A stretch of 64,000 nt of DNA from Imbricaverruca yamaguchii (Eukaryota; Arthropoda; Thecostraca; Neoverrucidae), in the NCBI GenBank assembly GCA_034440575.1, contig JAOTOL010001366.1, positions 529,501 to 593,500 on the forward strand, in the 5' to 3' direction. The notes under the pieces were generated by a model. It saw only the letters and a program-made list of their open reading frames with translations. It ran no database searches and was not told the origin of the DNA. Below are positions 38,246 through 50,251 of this stretch, one piece after another (the stretch's first letter is position 1; each line of letters starts with the position of its first letter). The translations under genes and the position numbers were made by a program.

Positions 38246-40555
38246 GAGACGCCACGTGTCAACACAGCTTTTCGCTGAACACAAAGTGAGAGTACTTCAA
38301 AGATAGCACTGCATGGGAGTTTGTAAGAGCACACCCTACAGAAGAAATAATGGGTCCAGAAAACTTGACTTAATGCGTTGTAGCAAAAACGTATCGCACT
38401 CAAAAGCGGGATGGTTAGGTCAAGTCGGGCTGGACTGATAGGATCGCTCATGCGTATGTACATGGCTGTCAGCTCGGCCGGCCTTCTTCCTCACTCGTAG
38501 AAGCAAAATGTACTCTGGCGACCTACAACTGGAGGCACCATTAGGTCATACGGCACCATTAGAGCGTGGCATAAGTGATGACAAAGCATGACAGGACGAC
38601 ACGGGACTCAAGTAGCGCATCCACTGGAGGGGAGGGGGTGGAAACATGAGGTGCCCATGAGGCAGATTGTCGGCATCAGCACCTGCCCTTCTGCAATACT
38701 GGCGTTCCTCTTTCGAGCACACAAGCTTTAAGATTGACGACTGATTATATTTTACCATTGGTGGCATGACATGCTGAGGAATAACCTAAGATCGGAAGGG
38801 TCAGGGCTATCCATTAGTGGCATTCCTGCGATTCAGCGGTCAGTTCCCGGTACCTCGGAAGGCTAATGTAACCATCAGGCGATCGTGCGTGGAAAACTAT
38901 GCTCGGCCGCGCTTGACGAATGCACCACCGTAGACTGGCTGGCTAGCATATTGCAGATACGGTTCGGTGAACATCCTCCGAGCTAACCTTCATAGGTTGA
39001 TGACCTGACGTTACAAAGTGATGAAACTCGCGCAGCTGGCAATAAAAAAATATCGTGCACATGCTGTACTACAGCATGCTTGATCTCCGGGTGGTTTGAA
39101 AACACCCGGAGATTTGGCAAGGCGCACAATAATGACGGAATATACCATGGGCAGTCACAGACCCTTCCCCGCCATCTATCGGGACAACGCACAACTGGAG
39201 TTTCAGCCGTCCCCGTTCATCAAACCCCATGCTGATCTTCATGCACTCACACCAAAACCTAGCAGCTTTCCTTCTACACGCCAGTATCTCCGAGGAATTC
39301 CACCAACATATTGAATTCATGTATTTTGCGCAAAGCTGCACAATTATCCAATAAAAAGCCGAGGAGTCATGAGTGCTACAAAAATATTTCACCCCTCGGA
39401 CATAACCACGCTGATGAGGACAAAAATAGTCACTTTTACGGATCCCGAAAATGAGTCACAGCGCCGTGTAATACCGTCTACTCTCGTTGTCTATAACATG
39501 CTGAACTGTTCCAATGAAATAAACAAAAACATGCATGGAAACAGAGACACGCAGCTGAAAATACTGACCGCCACAGACAGCTCAGGACCGACAGAAATGT
39601 TGCCAGTCCTCCCGTGAGCAGCCCAAAAAGTATCCTGTTCGCTTTCCTTGTCAGCAACAGCAACCACATTTCACAGATTAGAAGATCGCATATTTTGAAG
39701 CTTTCAATAATCACAACTGCAAGCATTACAAATGCCTCGATTAGCCCAGCGCAGCAGTGAGCACGTAGTCGTTACGGACTCGTTGAGCAGGATTTTGACA
39801 CAATATTTTCCCCTATCGTGTTAATTCCTACCAATTTTATCCAAAATTAACTTCCTGTACAGAAATGGCAAAATATTGTAATTTTTCTGCATCCGATCTC
39901 TCCATATTTCGACGTCGTGTAAAGCACGTGCTAAACGTACACAGACGTGCAACACAATTTAGTTGTAAGCGACGTCTCCCACACCCGATAGTTCCAGTTC
40001 CCTCAAGATACAAGTAAAGTTGCAGGCAAATGCAGAATGAACGTGAGAGCAGGTGTCTTGCAATCCGATCCAATATAGCAATATGAGTGTCTTCTTCAAT
40101 ACGAACAGGAGTCATGGTTTACCATGTGCGGTTCGTCCACACTTCTCTCAACACTGGTGACTTCATATCACCGATTTGTTCATTATTATCGATTTACGCT
40201 GTCGGGTGACAGGTCAATGATCTGCCACCTGCCACCACTTGAGGCGATATCCGAACGCCTGTTCCGCGGTTGTTCGCCACGAAATGAATGATGAACGTGG
40301 CTGGAGGATTAGCGGTCTGCGCAGTCGGGAGTGTGTTCAGATACCGTCGCCGCCCGGTTCGGCTCTGTCATCAATTTTCGCCATCGTGTTATTATTGTCA
40401 ACGAGACGATAAACACGTAATCCATTATAATTCGGTAGTCACGTTCCATTTCACCCAACGAAAAAATGGACACGAAGAAAAACAGTCGATTATGTCTATC
40501 AGACTGAAAATGTTAGGTGGAAAATGACAGAAGTTCTGAATGTTATGTTTGTATG
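38246..40555. other. No recognisable gene
   Basis: Unique sequence. Two adjacent perfect hairpins (39060-39113) are listed separately. No open frame here shows a family signature. Confidence 0.4.
39060..39113. other. Two adjacent perfect inverted repeats
   Basis: CATGCTGT-ACT-ACAGCATG (39060-39078, 8-bp arms) is followed by ATCTCCGGGTG/CACCCGGAGAT (39083-39093 and 39103-39113, 11-bp arms, 9-base loop). The function is unknown; both could be chance. Confidence 0.5.
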
Positions 40556-40690
<135 letters not shown>

Positions 40691-41444
40691 AAATATGATG
40701 CCCAATAGAGCTATATAAATCATTAGATCTCCATTTAGACTGCATTGCCTGAGCTCGAAGTTTCGCTACATTGCGTAGCACCTTTAGGAACAGAAAACAA
40801 CAAACCAGACTATATAAGAACACAGATCTATACATCATTCATACAGTGGTTTCGAAACACACGAATGCAAGGTGAAGCACGCCAGGTTGAATTTCTCACT
40901 CCCTCCTGCGAGCAAACATCTATGGCACGGTTATTTTTACCGGAAAAGATGAGGCCATAGTATTTAGACTGGGGCGCTGTTGATGTATGCAGAGATTCCA
41001 TAATACGGAGATCAAGGATCGAACTACAGCGGGACAAGATAGAAAAGTCGTCAGTGGAGAAGTGTGCACCACACGCAAACACGTGTTCTCTGCCTAGTGA
41101 CGGGTCGGGACTGCAGAGGACACGTTAAGTGCGGTCTGATCTTCCTAAATGTTGTTGTACACTACAACACAGTCTACGCAGGATAGACCCACGCACAGTG
41201 CCCCGCAAGAGGCACGGCTGATGCGATAGACTGCCGCGGATAAGCGACATTCATGAATCCTGTTATTATGTAGGAATAAGGAACCCATTGCGAAACAAAT
41301 GAACAAGATGATCTGCTGTCCATGAAGGGGTAAAACTTTGACAGTAATCGAACAAGTTCAGACTTCAGACTATCATACTGCTGTCCGAAAAACGTAAGCA
41401 CGAAGTACTTAGGCAGATTTGGAACTGTATTCCTACCGATCCGT

Positions 41445-41690
41445 TGTGTTCTTCAGTCCTTTGACGTTCTAATCACAAAAGAGCATGGCCACCTTTCTAT
41501 ATCTGTTTACCGTAAACCCACCTTCTCGAGACTGGGAACCAGATGCTTAGACTCATCCCTCGCTCCATCAAACACTGTTTATCTACTCTTCAACCGTCAG
41601 TTCCACTCAAGCTCAACACATGCACTATTTAACATTGAACTACAATTTCTCAGTTCATATCAAGCAGTTGGCGTCAGCAATCAATTGCAC
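41445..41690 (+). pseudogene. Penelope-like element reverse transcriptase, C-terminal fragment
   Basis: A single open plus-strand frame reads LQSFDVLITKEHGHLSISVY, then RKPTFSRLGTR, and later FNIELQFLSSYQ. The pattern F-D-V-L-I-T, a short linker, then S-V-Y-R-K-P-T-F is the hallmark of the C-terminal part of Penelope-like reverse transcriptases (established family knowledge). No N-terminal RT motifs, GIY-YIG endonuclease or long terminal repeats are visible nearby, so this is an isolated relic. Confidence 0.7.
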
Positions 41691-41836
41691 ATCACTAAGT
41701 AGTGAGGGTAAAACATAGTCTATGTACAGCCTCACACGAAGTGCTGCAACAGCATTGGTAGCATGATGCAATTTCAACGCTGTTCAAAAATGATCAGACA
41801 GTTGAAAAATGATATGATCAAACAAAAAATGACAAT

Positions 41837-42225
41837 TTTCTATAACAGAGCGATTCCCCGTGTCAATTTATTGTGACAAAGATCCCAGGTGGCACAGTTT
41901 CTTATAACAGTTCGATCCCCGGCGTCAGTTTCCTACGACAGAGAAGTCCCCGGTGCCGCAGTTCCATATGACAGAGGTACCTGATGCCACAGTTCTATGA
42001 CTGTGGTCCTCGGTGCCAGTTTCCTGACAGAGTGGTCCCTGGTTCCGCAGTTTCCCGACAGAGCGGTCCCTGGTTCCACAGTTTCCTGACAGAGCGGTCC
42101 TTGGTTCGGCAGTTTCCTGACAGAGCGGTCCCTGGTTCCACAGTTTCCCGACAGAACGGTCCCGGTATCAGGGTTCCCTATGACAGAGGTTCCCGGTGCC
42201 ACAGTTCAATGACAGAGCAATCCCC
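41837..42225. repeat. Minisatellite, ~31-bp unit, about 11 copies
   Basis: The core unit is CTGACAGAGCGGTCCCTGG then TTCCACAGTTTC. The central copies (42020-42160) are close to identical while both edges are diverged. Confidence 0.85.
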
Positions 42226-42473
42226 GATGTCAAAATTGGCATGACTCCTCGCACAGCAGGCAATAGCCGCGCAGTTTCGCAGGACAAGGTACATTTCAGA
42301 TTATCACATTGGCCGAGTATCCGGGCATCGGCGTAGTCGTACCATCGCATTGCCACATGTCACGGTGACGTCAATCTCGCAGTCAACATCGAACACACCC
42401 GCAAATGGCATCGGCACGAAACGAAGCGGCCCCTGGCGGCGGCCCATGTCGACCTGGCGATCACCATCTGGCG

Positions 42474-42680
42474 TCACCGACCGAGCGCACGCAGCGCCTG
42501 GCGCGTGCGCTGCTGCAACAGCTGTCCGTCGGTCAGCAGGGCGGCCACCTCATCCTCGGGCAGCTCCAGCAACATGCCCGTCAGCTGGGCGGCCAGCTGC
42601 GGCTGGAGCGCGCCCAGCCGCGCGTACAGCCGGTCGCCGAGGTGCTCCCTGCCGGGCGGCGCGTGGTCCGGGTGCTCGGC
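42474..42680 (-). CDS. Terminal exon: second MLLE (PABC) domain, gene C-terminus
   Basis: On the minus strand an acceptor (GGCGCCCGCAG, AG at 42682-42681) precedes a 68-codon frame ending in TGA (42476-42474). It encodes an MLLE domain: GDRLYARLGALQPQLAAQ, the signature LTGMLLEL, then PEDEVAALLTDGQLLQQRTR and RALGR-stop. MLLE domains are five-helix modules that bind PAM2 peptides and are known from poly(A)-binding protein and the ligase UBR5. The phase (0) fits the donor of the exon at 43407-43581. The stop directly after the domain resembles the PABP C-terminus and does not fit UBR5, where a HECT domain follows. The gene as a whole is not identified. Confidence 0.75.
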   Translation of the reverse strand, partial: AEHPDHAPPGREHLGDRLYARLGALQPQLAAQLTGMLLELPEDEVAALLTDGQLLQQRTRQALRALGR

Positions 42681-42864
42681 CTGCGGGCGCCAGCAGTGCT
42701 CAGCTCACGGTGGCCGCGCCGAAGGTGCGCTCATGTCCACAGGCGTTCCGTCTACTGCCGCCCTCCACCACCGGGCGACGAGGACACTCGTGAAGTGAAG
42801 CGCAGCCATTGAGTGGTCGCTGGCATGCTGTCTGAGCGGGTCGAGCTTCGTATCAATCCGCCCC

Positions 42865-43045
42865 GGGGCGGGGATGGCCGAGTGGTTAAGGTGTCGGGCT
42901 ATGGGTACCAAAGGTCCCGGGTTCAACTCTAACGCCACTCAGGGCATTTCCCAATCCCGCGGCCCACCGGCGAAACAGTGTGGGCGGCGCCATTAGCCGT
43001 GAATGGGCATAACGTGTGTCGTGAACCATCCAATAAACAAACAAA
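42865..43045 (+). mobile_element. tRNA-derived SINE, family A, copy 1
   Basis: A tRNA Leu/Ser-like head (ATGGCCGAGTGGTTAAGG, A box) and a B box (GGGTTCAACTC) are followed by a short body and an (AAAC)n tail. The element is flanked by an 11-bp direct repeat, CAATCCGCCCC (42854-42864 and 43046-43056), a target-site duplication. It lies in the last intron of the minus-strand MLLE gene and is nearly identical to 59149-59325. Confidence 0.9.
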
Positions 43046-43406
43046 CAATCCGCCCCCACCCCTCCCGGCGATACTACAACGCCACACTGGACACCGGTTT
43101 GAATCATAAGTGGTTCAAACTCAACCAAAAATTTGGATTTTGCAGGTATATTGGCCCTCTCCACAAGCAGAACTACCTGGCAATGGTTGAGCAAGGGTCG
43201 ATTAGCAAGGGTCTTGCAGAGCCGCCCAGACGTTTTGCGGGAATAACTCCATATCTGCACGGAATTATGTCCCAAAGCAGAATGGTTTCACCTTCAAGCA
43301 CGGCCAGTAGCAGAGGTACAACGCCAGCGGTCCACGTACGCAAACCCGGCAGTGGATGAACGCCTACAGTGCAGGCACACGACCCACTGCCAGGGACACC
43401 GCTCAC

Positions 43407-43581
43407 CGCCGTGAAACGTAGGTACTCGACGCGGGCGTGGTGGACGACCTGTGCGAGACGCGTCTGGTCCTGCAGCAGTCTGGCCAGCCGCAGCGGCGCC
43501 TCCTCCAGCAGCATGCCAGTCAGCTGGGCACACAGCTCAGAGTCCACGGCGGACACGCGCGCGAACACCGCCTCCTCCAGA
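43407..43581 (-). CDS. Penultimate exon: first MLLE (PABC) domain
   Basis: The minus-strand acceptor GTCGCCCCAG (AG at 43583-43582) opens a 175-nt exon that ends at donor GCG|GTGAGC (43407/43406). Translation: LEEAVFARVSAVDSELCAQ, LTGMLLEEAPLRLARLL, QDQTRLAQVVHHARVEYLR. The LTGMLLE core and flanking helices match the MLLE domain and are paralogous to the next exon. One base completes a split codon from the preceding exon and the 3' end is in phase 0, matching the terminal exon. Upstream the intron is filled by tandem copies of this exon's own acceptor region. Partner peptides would be PAM2 motifs, by family knowledge. Confidence 0.75.
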
Positions 43582-45195
43582 CTGGGGCGACACATCACAC
43601 CATCAGTCAGCAGAGAACACCGCCTCCTCCAGACTGGGGCGACACATCACACCATCAGTCAGCAGAGAACACCGCCTCCTCCAGACTGGGGCGACACATC
43701 ACACCATCGGTCAGCAGAGAACACCACCTCCTCCAGACTGGGGCGACACATCACACCATCAGTCAGCAGCGAACACCGCCTCCTCCAGACTGGGGCGACA
43801 CCCCAGCAGAGAGACACCTCCTCCAGACTGGGGCGACACACCCACGTAGCAGAGAACACCGCCTCCTCCAGACTGGGGCGACACACACCACACCAGTCAG
43901 CAGCGAACACCGCCTCCTCCAGACTGGGGCGACACATCACACCATCAGTCAGCAGTGAACACCGCCTCCTCCAGACTGGGGCGACACATCACACCACCAG
44001 TCAGCAGAGAACACCGCCTCCTCCAGACTGGGGCGACACACACGACACCAGTCAGCAGAGAATACCGCCTCCTCCAGACTGGGGCGACACATCACACCAT
44101 CAGTCAGCAGCGAACACCGCCTCCTCCAGACTGGGGCAACACATCACACCATCAGTCAGCAGCGAACACCACCTCCTCCAGACTGGGGCGACACATCACA
44201 CCATCAGTCAGCAGCGAACACCACCTCCTCCAGACTGGGGCGACACACACCACACCACCAGTCACCAGTGAACACCACCTCCTCCAGACTGGGGCGACAC
44301 ACCACACCAGTCAGTAGAGAACACCGCCTCCTCCAGACTGGGGCGACACACACCACACCAGTCAGCAGAGAACACCGCCTCCTCCAGACTGGGGCGACAC
44401 ACACCACACCACCAGTCACCAGAGAACACCGCCTCCTCCAGACTGGGGCGACACATCACACCACCAGTCAGCAGAGAACACCACCTCCTCCAGACTGGGG
44501 CAACATACACCACACCATCAGTCAGCAGAGAACACCACCTCCTCCAGACTAGGGCGACACATCACACCATCAGTCAGCAGCGAATACCGCCTCCTCCAGA
44601 CTGGGGCAACACATCACACCATCAGTCAGCAGAGAACACCGCCTCCTCCAGACTGGGGCGACACACACCACACCAGTCAGCAGAGAACACCGCCTCCTCC
44701 AGACTGGGGCGACACACACCACACCACCAGTCAGCAGCGAACACCGCCTCCTCCAGACTGGGGCGACACACCACACCAGTCAGCAGAGAACACCGCCTCC
44801 CCAGAATGGGGCGACACACACCACACCAGTCAACAGCAAACACCACCTCCTCCAGACTGGGGCGACACACACCACACCAGTCAGCAGAGAACACCGCCTC
44901 CTCCAGACTGGGGCGACACACACCACACCACCAGTCAGCAGAGAACACCGGCTCCTCCAGACTGGGGCGACACACACCACACCAGTCAGCAGAGAACACC
45001 GCCTCCTCCAGACTGGGGCGACACACACCACCAGTCAGCAGCGAACACCGCCTCCTCCAGACTGGGGCGACACATCACACCACCAGTCAGCAGAGAACAC
45101 CACCTCCTCCAGACTGGGGCGACATACACCACACCAGTCAGCAGCGAACACCACCTCCTCCAGACTGGGGCAACATACACCACACCAGTCAATAG
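43582..45195 (-). repeat. Minisatellite made of the MLLE exon's 3' splice-site region, about 31 copies
   Basis: On the minus strand each 51-54 bp unit holds TCTGGAGGAGGCGGTGTTC (the first 19 bases of the MLLE exon), then CTCTGCTGACTGG, then a GT-rich stretch ending in GTCGCCCCAG. The array abuts the real exon at 43581, so it grew from the intron-exon junction. Units of 51 and 54 bp keep frame (pseudo-peptide CRPSLEEAVFSADWCGV); 52-bp units carry a TGA in the exon frame. Confidence 0.9.
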
Positions 45196-45736
45196 CAGAC
45201 CGCGGACTTCGACCAACACTGGCGCACTGCCAATGTCACGGTGTACTTACTGCACGCACACCGCCGACAGCGTTCGGCACGTGCGTCCTGGCATCTTATG
45301 GGTGAACACAAACTGTCATAATGGAAACAGGAAGTGAGATTGCAGTTCCTGTTAGGTTGCCCGAAATATGCCGGAGAACATCACAAAAACAAATGAAAAA
45401 ACTTGCCGGAAAACATCCAGACCATTCTGTTTGATGGAAGGATGTCTTAGGGTATAAAAATATGGCATGGTAATGATGCTACAACATGCAAGAAATCAAA
45501 AGAATAAGAATCAAGTTCATCAGAGAAAAATTGTACTCAGAAAAAATTGTCATCAGATCTAAGCATGCAAATGCATATTCATGCATCCTAGCACTCCTTC
45601 CATATGGCTTACTGATGTACCGAAAGTGGAAGACATCACAAGATACAGAATAGGTGTCAAACAATATATATTTGCAATTAGCTGTGCAAGAGTGCTTCAT
45701 GTGTATGCATTTTGCATGAGAGTCAAGAGTAGGTAC

Positions 45737-45880
45737 CTGCCATCCTGTTGGAATGGCTGCATTGCTTGTGCTGCAGCCTCCAGCTTTTCATCAGATTGCA
45801 GCAGGTCCAATATCTCCACAATGGAAAGACCCTTGCCAATCTGGCAGGTCAGGGTTTCTTCTTGTCCTGGACACAAATGC
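45737..45880 (-). CDS. Probable upstream exon of the MLLE gene
   Basis: Minus strand: acceptor ATAATTTCAG, a 144-nt frame, then donor GGCAG|GTACCT. Its translation contains HLCPGQEETLTCQIGKGL, SIVEILDLLQSDEKLEAAAQ and AMQPFQQDG. The second segment resembles the last helices of an MLLE domain (E-L-L-x-L-L-x-S-x-E-x-L), so a third, degenerate MLLE is possible but not certain. It starts by completing a Gly codon from the 36-nt exon and ends with two bases (AG) that form Ser with the T opening the MLLE exon at 43581. The exon is AT-richer than the two GC-rich MLLE exons. Confidence 0.5.
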
Positions 45881-46325
45881 CTGAAATTATTGACTGGTTA
45901 TTTATTGGTCACTCCAAATGCATGTTTCACCATTAAAGGTCAAACAAGGTAAAAGGTGTTGAGATAAGACCTTCACCAATTACAATTTTTAGGTAGCAAA
46001 CCATCAGAACAGGACATTCATGACACACACTTTATATGTGGGTGAGCAAATGATAGTATGCACAACACTGTGGGGATAAATCAGTCTGAAGCACAAAGTA
46101 ACTGAAGACCAGCACATCAGTACAACTTTGCACAGATATGTGGGTCTGAAGATGTTGATTTCAAGCAGGCACTATTACAACAAGAAAAAGCTGATGACAT
46201 GCCAGTAATTAGGAAGATGATTCATACCAATGGCATGATTTCCTGTTAGGCTAGGTTAGGCTAGATTATATTATATTATATTATGCAATAATATATTTTG
46301 TATATTATGCTACATTATTTCTGTG

Positions 46326-46343
46326 TAGGTTAGGTTAGGTTAG
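46326..46343. repeat. Short interstitial TTAGG tract
   Basis: TAGGTTAGGTTAGGTTAG, three and a half copies of the pentamer typical of arthropod telomeres. A looser version lies at 46248-46266. Confidence 0.6.
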
Positions 46344-46744
46344 ATTATTTTGCTTATTCTATGATTCATGCATTTAGTAGTCCATAGACAAACCACATGC
46401 AGTCATATGCATGACTCATATCAGTGTATGCTTAGCCTTGTGGTGCATCAGTTGTGCTGCATGCTCCAGTATCTTACATAATAATTAAGCTTTCTTCTGA
46501 GGACAAACATGCAAGTTCATAATTTTTTCTTCTGACAGCACAGTGCTGTTCCCAGCAGGGTTATTTGATAAAATTGTTGTTGACTTGTGCCTATGATGTC
46601 ATCAATTGTCTTGACAGCCAATGACATAAAAATAATTGTTTGTGGTTAAAATAATGGTCACATCATCTTAATCACATCAAATAGCATAGCATTACAAGAA
46701 CACAAATCCAGAAAATCTAAACTTAAAGTGATCATCATATTTAC

Positions 46745-46780
46745 CCAGATTTCAAGGCCTTAACAAAGCTTATCGCTGTC
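46745..46780 (-). CDS. Probable 36-nt micro-exon of the MLLE gene
   Basis: Minus strand: a strong acceptor (GTTTTTTTATTGCAG), 36 bases coding TAISFVKALKS plus split codons at each end, then donor TGG|GTAAAT. The phases agree with both neighbouring exons. It is supported only by splice signals and phase, so confidence is moderate. Confidence 0.45.
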
Positions 46781-46952
46781 CTGCAATAAAAAAACAACAA
46801 AAAAGGTTCATGGGGACCTCTCACACCTCTGTTTCAATTATTAAGACATATAGCAATATATTCCACATGTATAGGACATCATATTCTTTTACCAAGTTAT
46901 AAGCAATTACATGTGAATAAATCTATGGGTGATTCAACTTGTCAGAACATAC

Positions 46953-47058
46953 CGTAATTTTGTTTGCATGTGTTCCAGCAGTACTTGACGTGTTTCTGGA
47001 AGCTTCTGAGATTGAGACATAACTTCTTGCTTGATTCCTGAATAAATTATTACTTGTT
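46953..47058 (-). CDS. Probable exon of the MLLE gene (most upstream one seen)
   Basis: Minus strand: acceptor GTGCATTTCAG (exon from 47058; an alternative AG would start it at 47037, 21 bases shorter in the same frame), donor ACG|GTATGT. It encodes QVIIYSGIKQEVMSQSQK, LPETRQVLLEHMQTKLR, likely helical and of no family I recognise. It ends with two bases that join the micro-exon in frame. The gene's 5' exons must lie further right on the minus strand; I could not find them, and no RRM domains are visible. Confidence 0.45.
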
Positions 47059-47501
47059 CTGAAATGCACAAAACACATGATAAGATAAAGGGATAGTGAT
47101 TGCAGGAATATGCACAGAACATGGTGTTAAAACAAAAAGGCAATTACAAAAATGATCTTATTCCAAGAATAAAGTACTCTTACACAACTGTGGTTCCATC
47201 ATTTAAAAACCATCACATCTAAATACAAATGAACAGATCTCATAGGGCTTCAAAATGAGAATTGCTATGCCACTCTCTAGAGAAAGCACACACCAAACAC
47301 AATTTACAGGGAGCCATTGAAGTGCTGATATGCAGATGTTTTGAACTGATTGATGCAGCACTTGCATGTTTTGCATCTCCATAAAATGTCAAAACATAAG
47401 ACTGCACTGGTATGCAACTCCTCTGAATCTGCTAGTATGAGTGAAGCAATATGTATCTACAGTGCATATGTAGTACCACTCTCTCCACACAATCTTCTCC
47501 A
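47059..47501. other. No recognisable gene
   Basis: Unique AT-rich sequence that should be intronic or 5' to the minus-strand MLLE gene. No further exon with matching phase was found. Confidence 0.35.
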
Positions 47502-47678
47502 ACAACAATAACAAAGGTGCAAGCTGAAACATTGCTAATAAAGCTATGCCCCAATTACTGTTTTCACACACACCCTCACTCGCACCTGCACCCGCACCCC
47601 CGCACACCCCCGCACACCCCCTCCCACACACGCACACGCACACATATGCACGCACGCGCACACGCACGTGCACGCGCA

Positions 47679-47765
<87 letters not shown>

Positions 47766-47767
47766 AC

Positions 47768-47821
<54 letters not shown>
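47502..47821. repeat. Duplicated 77-bp segment followed by CA and TA microsatellites
   Basis: 47502-47578 (AATAACAAAGGTGCAAGCTG ... CACACACACCCTCA) recurs at about 48099-48175 with two small indels. C-rich CA-type repeats follow (47579-47690), then (CA)n to 47770 and (TA)n to 47821. Confidence 0.85.
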
Positions 47822-49300
<1,479 letters not shown>

Positions 49301-50109
49301 CCATTCAACCAGCAAACTTGAAGAAAATGACAATAATGCCCTGGAGAGGATAAAAATCCGGAAACACCATAATTTTTTAATCTTGGGCAAGAGCCAAGTT
49401 ACAGTAGAGGTAGCCACCTTAGTATCCTCATGACAATTTCAGTCAACGTCAGATCTTTCCAAGACTATCGGACATATCACCTCGTGCAGATGCACAACTG
49501 CCATCAGTGTCAGCTGAAACATGCATCACATCAGGAGCTTAGCCAAGGGGGCAGCAGGGCGGTTCCCCCTCGCTTTTGGGCCTGGCTTTGGTATACATAT
49601 GGTACAATACACGGGCAGCGTCTTTCAACAGTGTTCATTTCGCCTCGCCTAGGCATGCCAGACCTACTTTTCTTCGCAGGTAGCTCATCGCAACTACCTT
49701 GAGGTATCTTGCCATTGAGGATTCACACAAAAATGTCATCGAAGCAAGGATCGAAGCTCCCACGCAATCTGGAAAATCTGGTATTCGGAACTATAGCGCC
49801 ATATCTGTCTAATTTCGACAAATTACTGGGAACAATTATGTAGGTGCGGCCTAGATTCTATCTGACGTCACAAAGATTCTATTTTGTCCGGGTCGCTTCG
49901 AATTTCCTCTAAATTGCCTTACATTCACGGATAATTTTGCGGCAGTGCGTCGCTTAGCCTGTTTTTTTAGTTGGAAACGTAGTCGTATTCTTCGACAAGT
50001 TTGTTTTATTTCGGGTGAGACCGGCTGCCAAATGGTGAGGAGGGTGGGGGGTCTAGTAAAGTTTAATACAACGAAGAATGACTCTTAAGTGCTCCTGGGT
50101 TTTAGACAT
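49301..50109. other. No recognisable gene
   Basis: Unique sequence. A plus-strand frame of 90 codons (49430-49702) has no recognisable motif. Confidence 0.4.
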
Positions 50110-50240
50110 TGCGTGAGACGAAATGTACGACCCTCAATACGACCCTATATTTGAGTAACATAGCATAATCCCTAACGCTACTTTTGATGTAAACTCAGCA
50201 CCTCCTGGTATATTGAGGGTCGTACATTTCGTCTCACGCA
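50110..50240. repeat. 30-bp perfect inverted repeat (possible small fold-back element)
   Basis: TGCGTGAGACGAAATGTACG followed by ACCCTCAATA (50110-50139) is repeated in exact inverse at 50211-50240, with a 71-bp spacer. The 11-mer GTCTAGTAAAG lies immediately right of the right arm (50241-50251) and again at 50051-50061, 48 bp left of the left arm. No transposase is nearby. Confidence 0.8.
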
Positions 50241-50251
50241 GTCTAGTAAAG

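Noticed and set aside
42705..42938. Extra exon between the two MLLE exons
   Set aside because: There is a donor-like GTGAGC after GCGGCCACC, but no matching acceptor with a consistent frame, and the two MLLE exons already join in phase.
42873..42945. A genuine tRNA Leu or Ser gene
   Set aside because: The head lacks a complete cloverleaf, continues into a SINE body with an AAAC tail and target-site duplications, and is near-identical to another copy at 59.15 kb.
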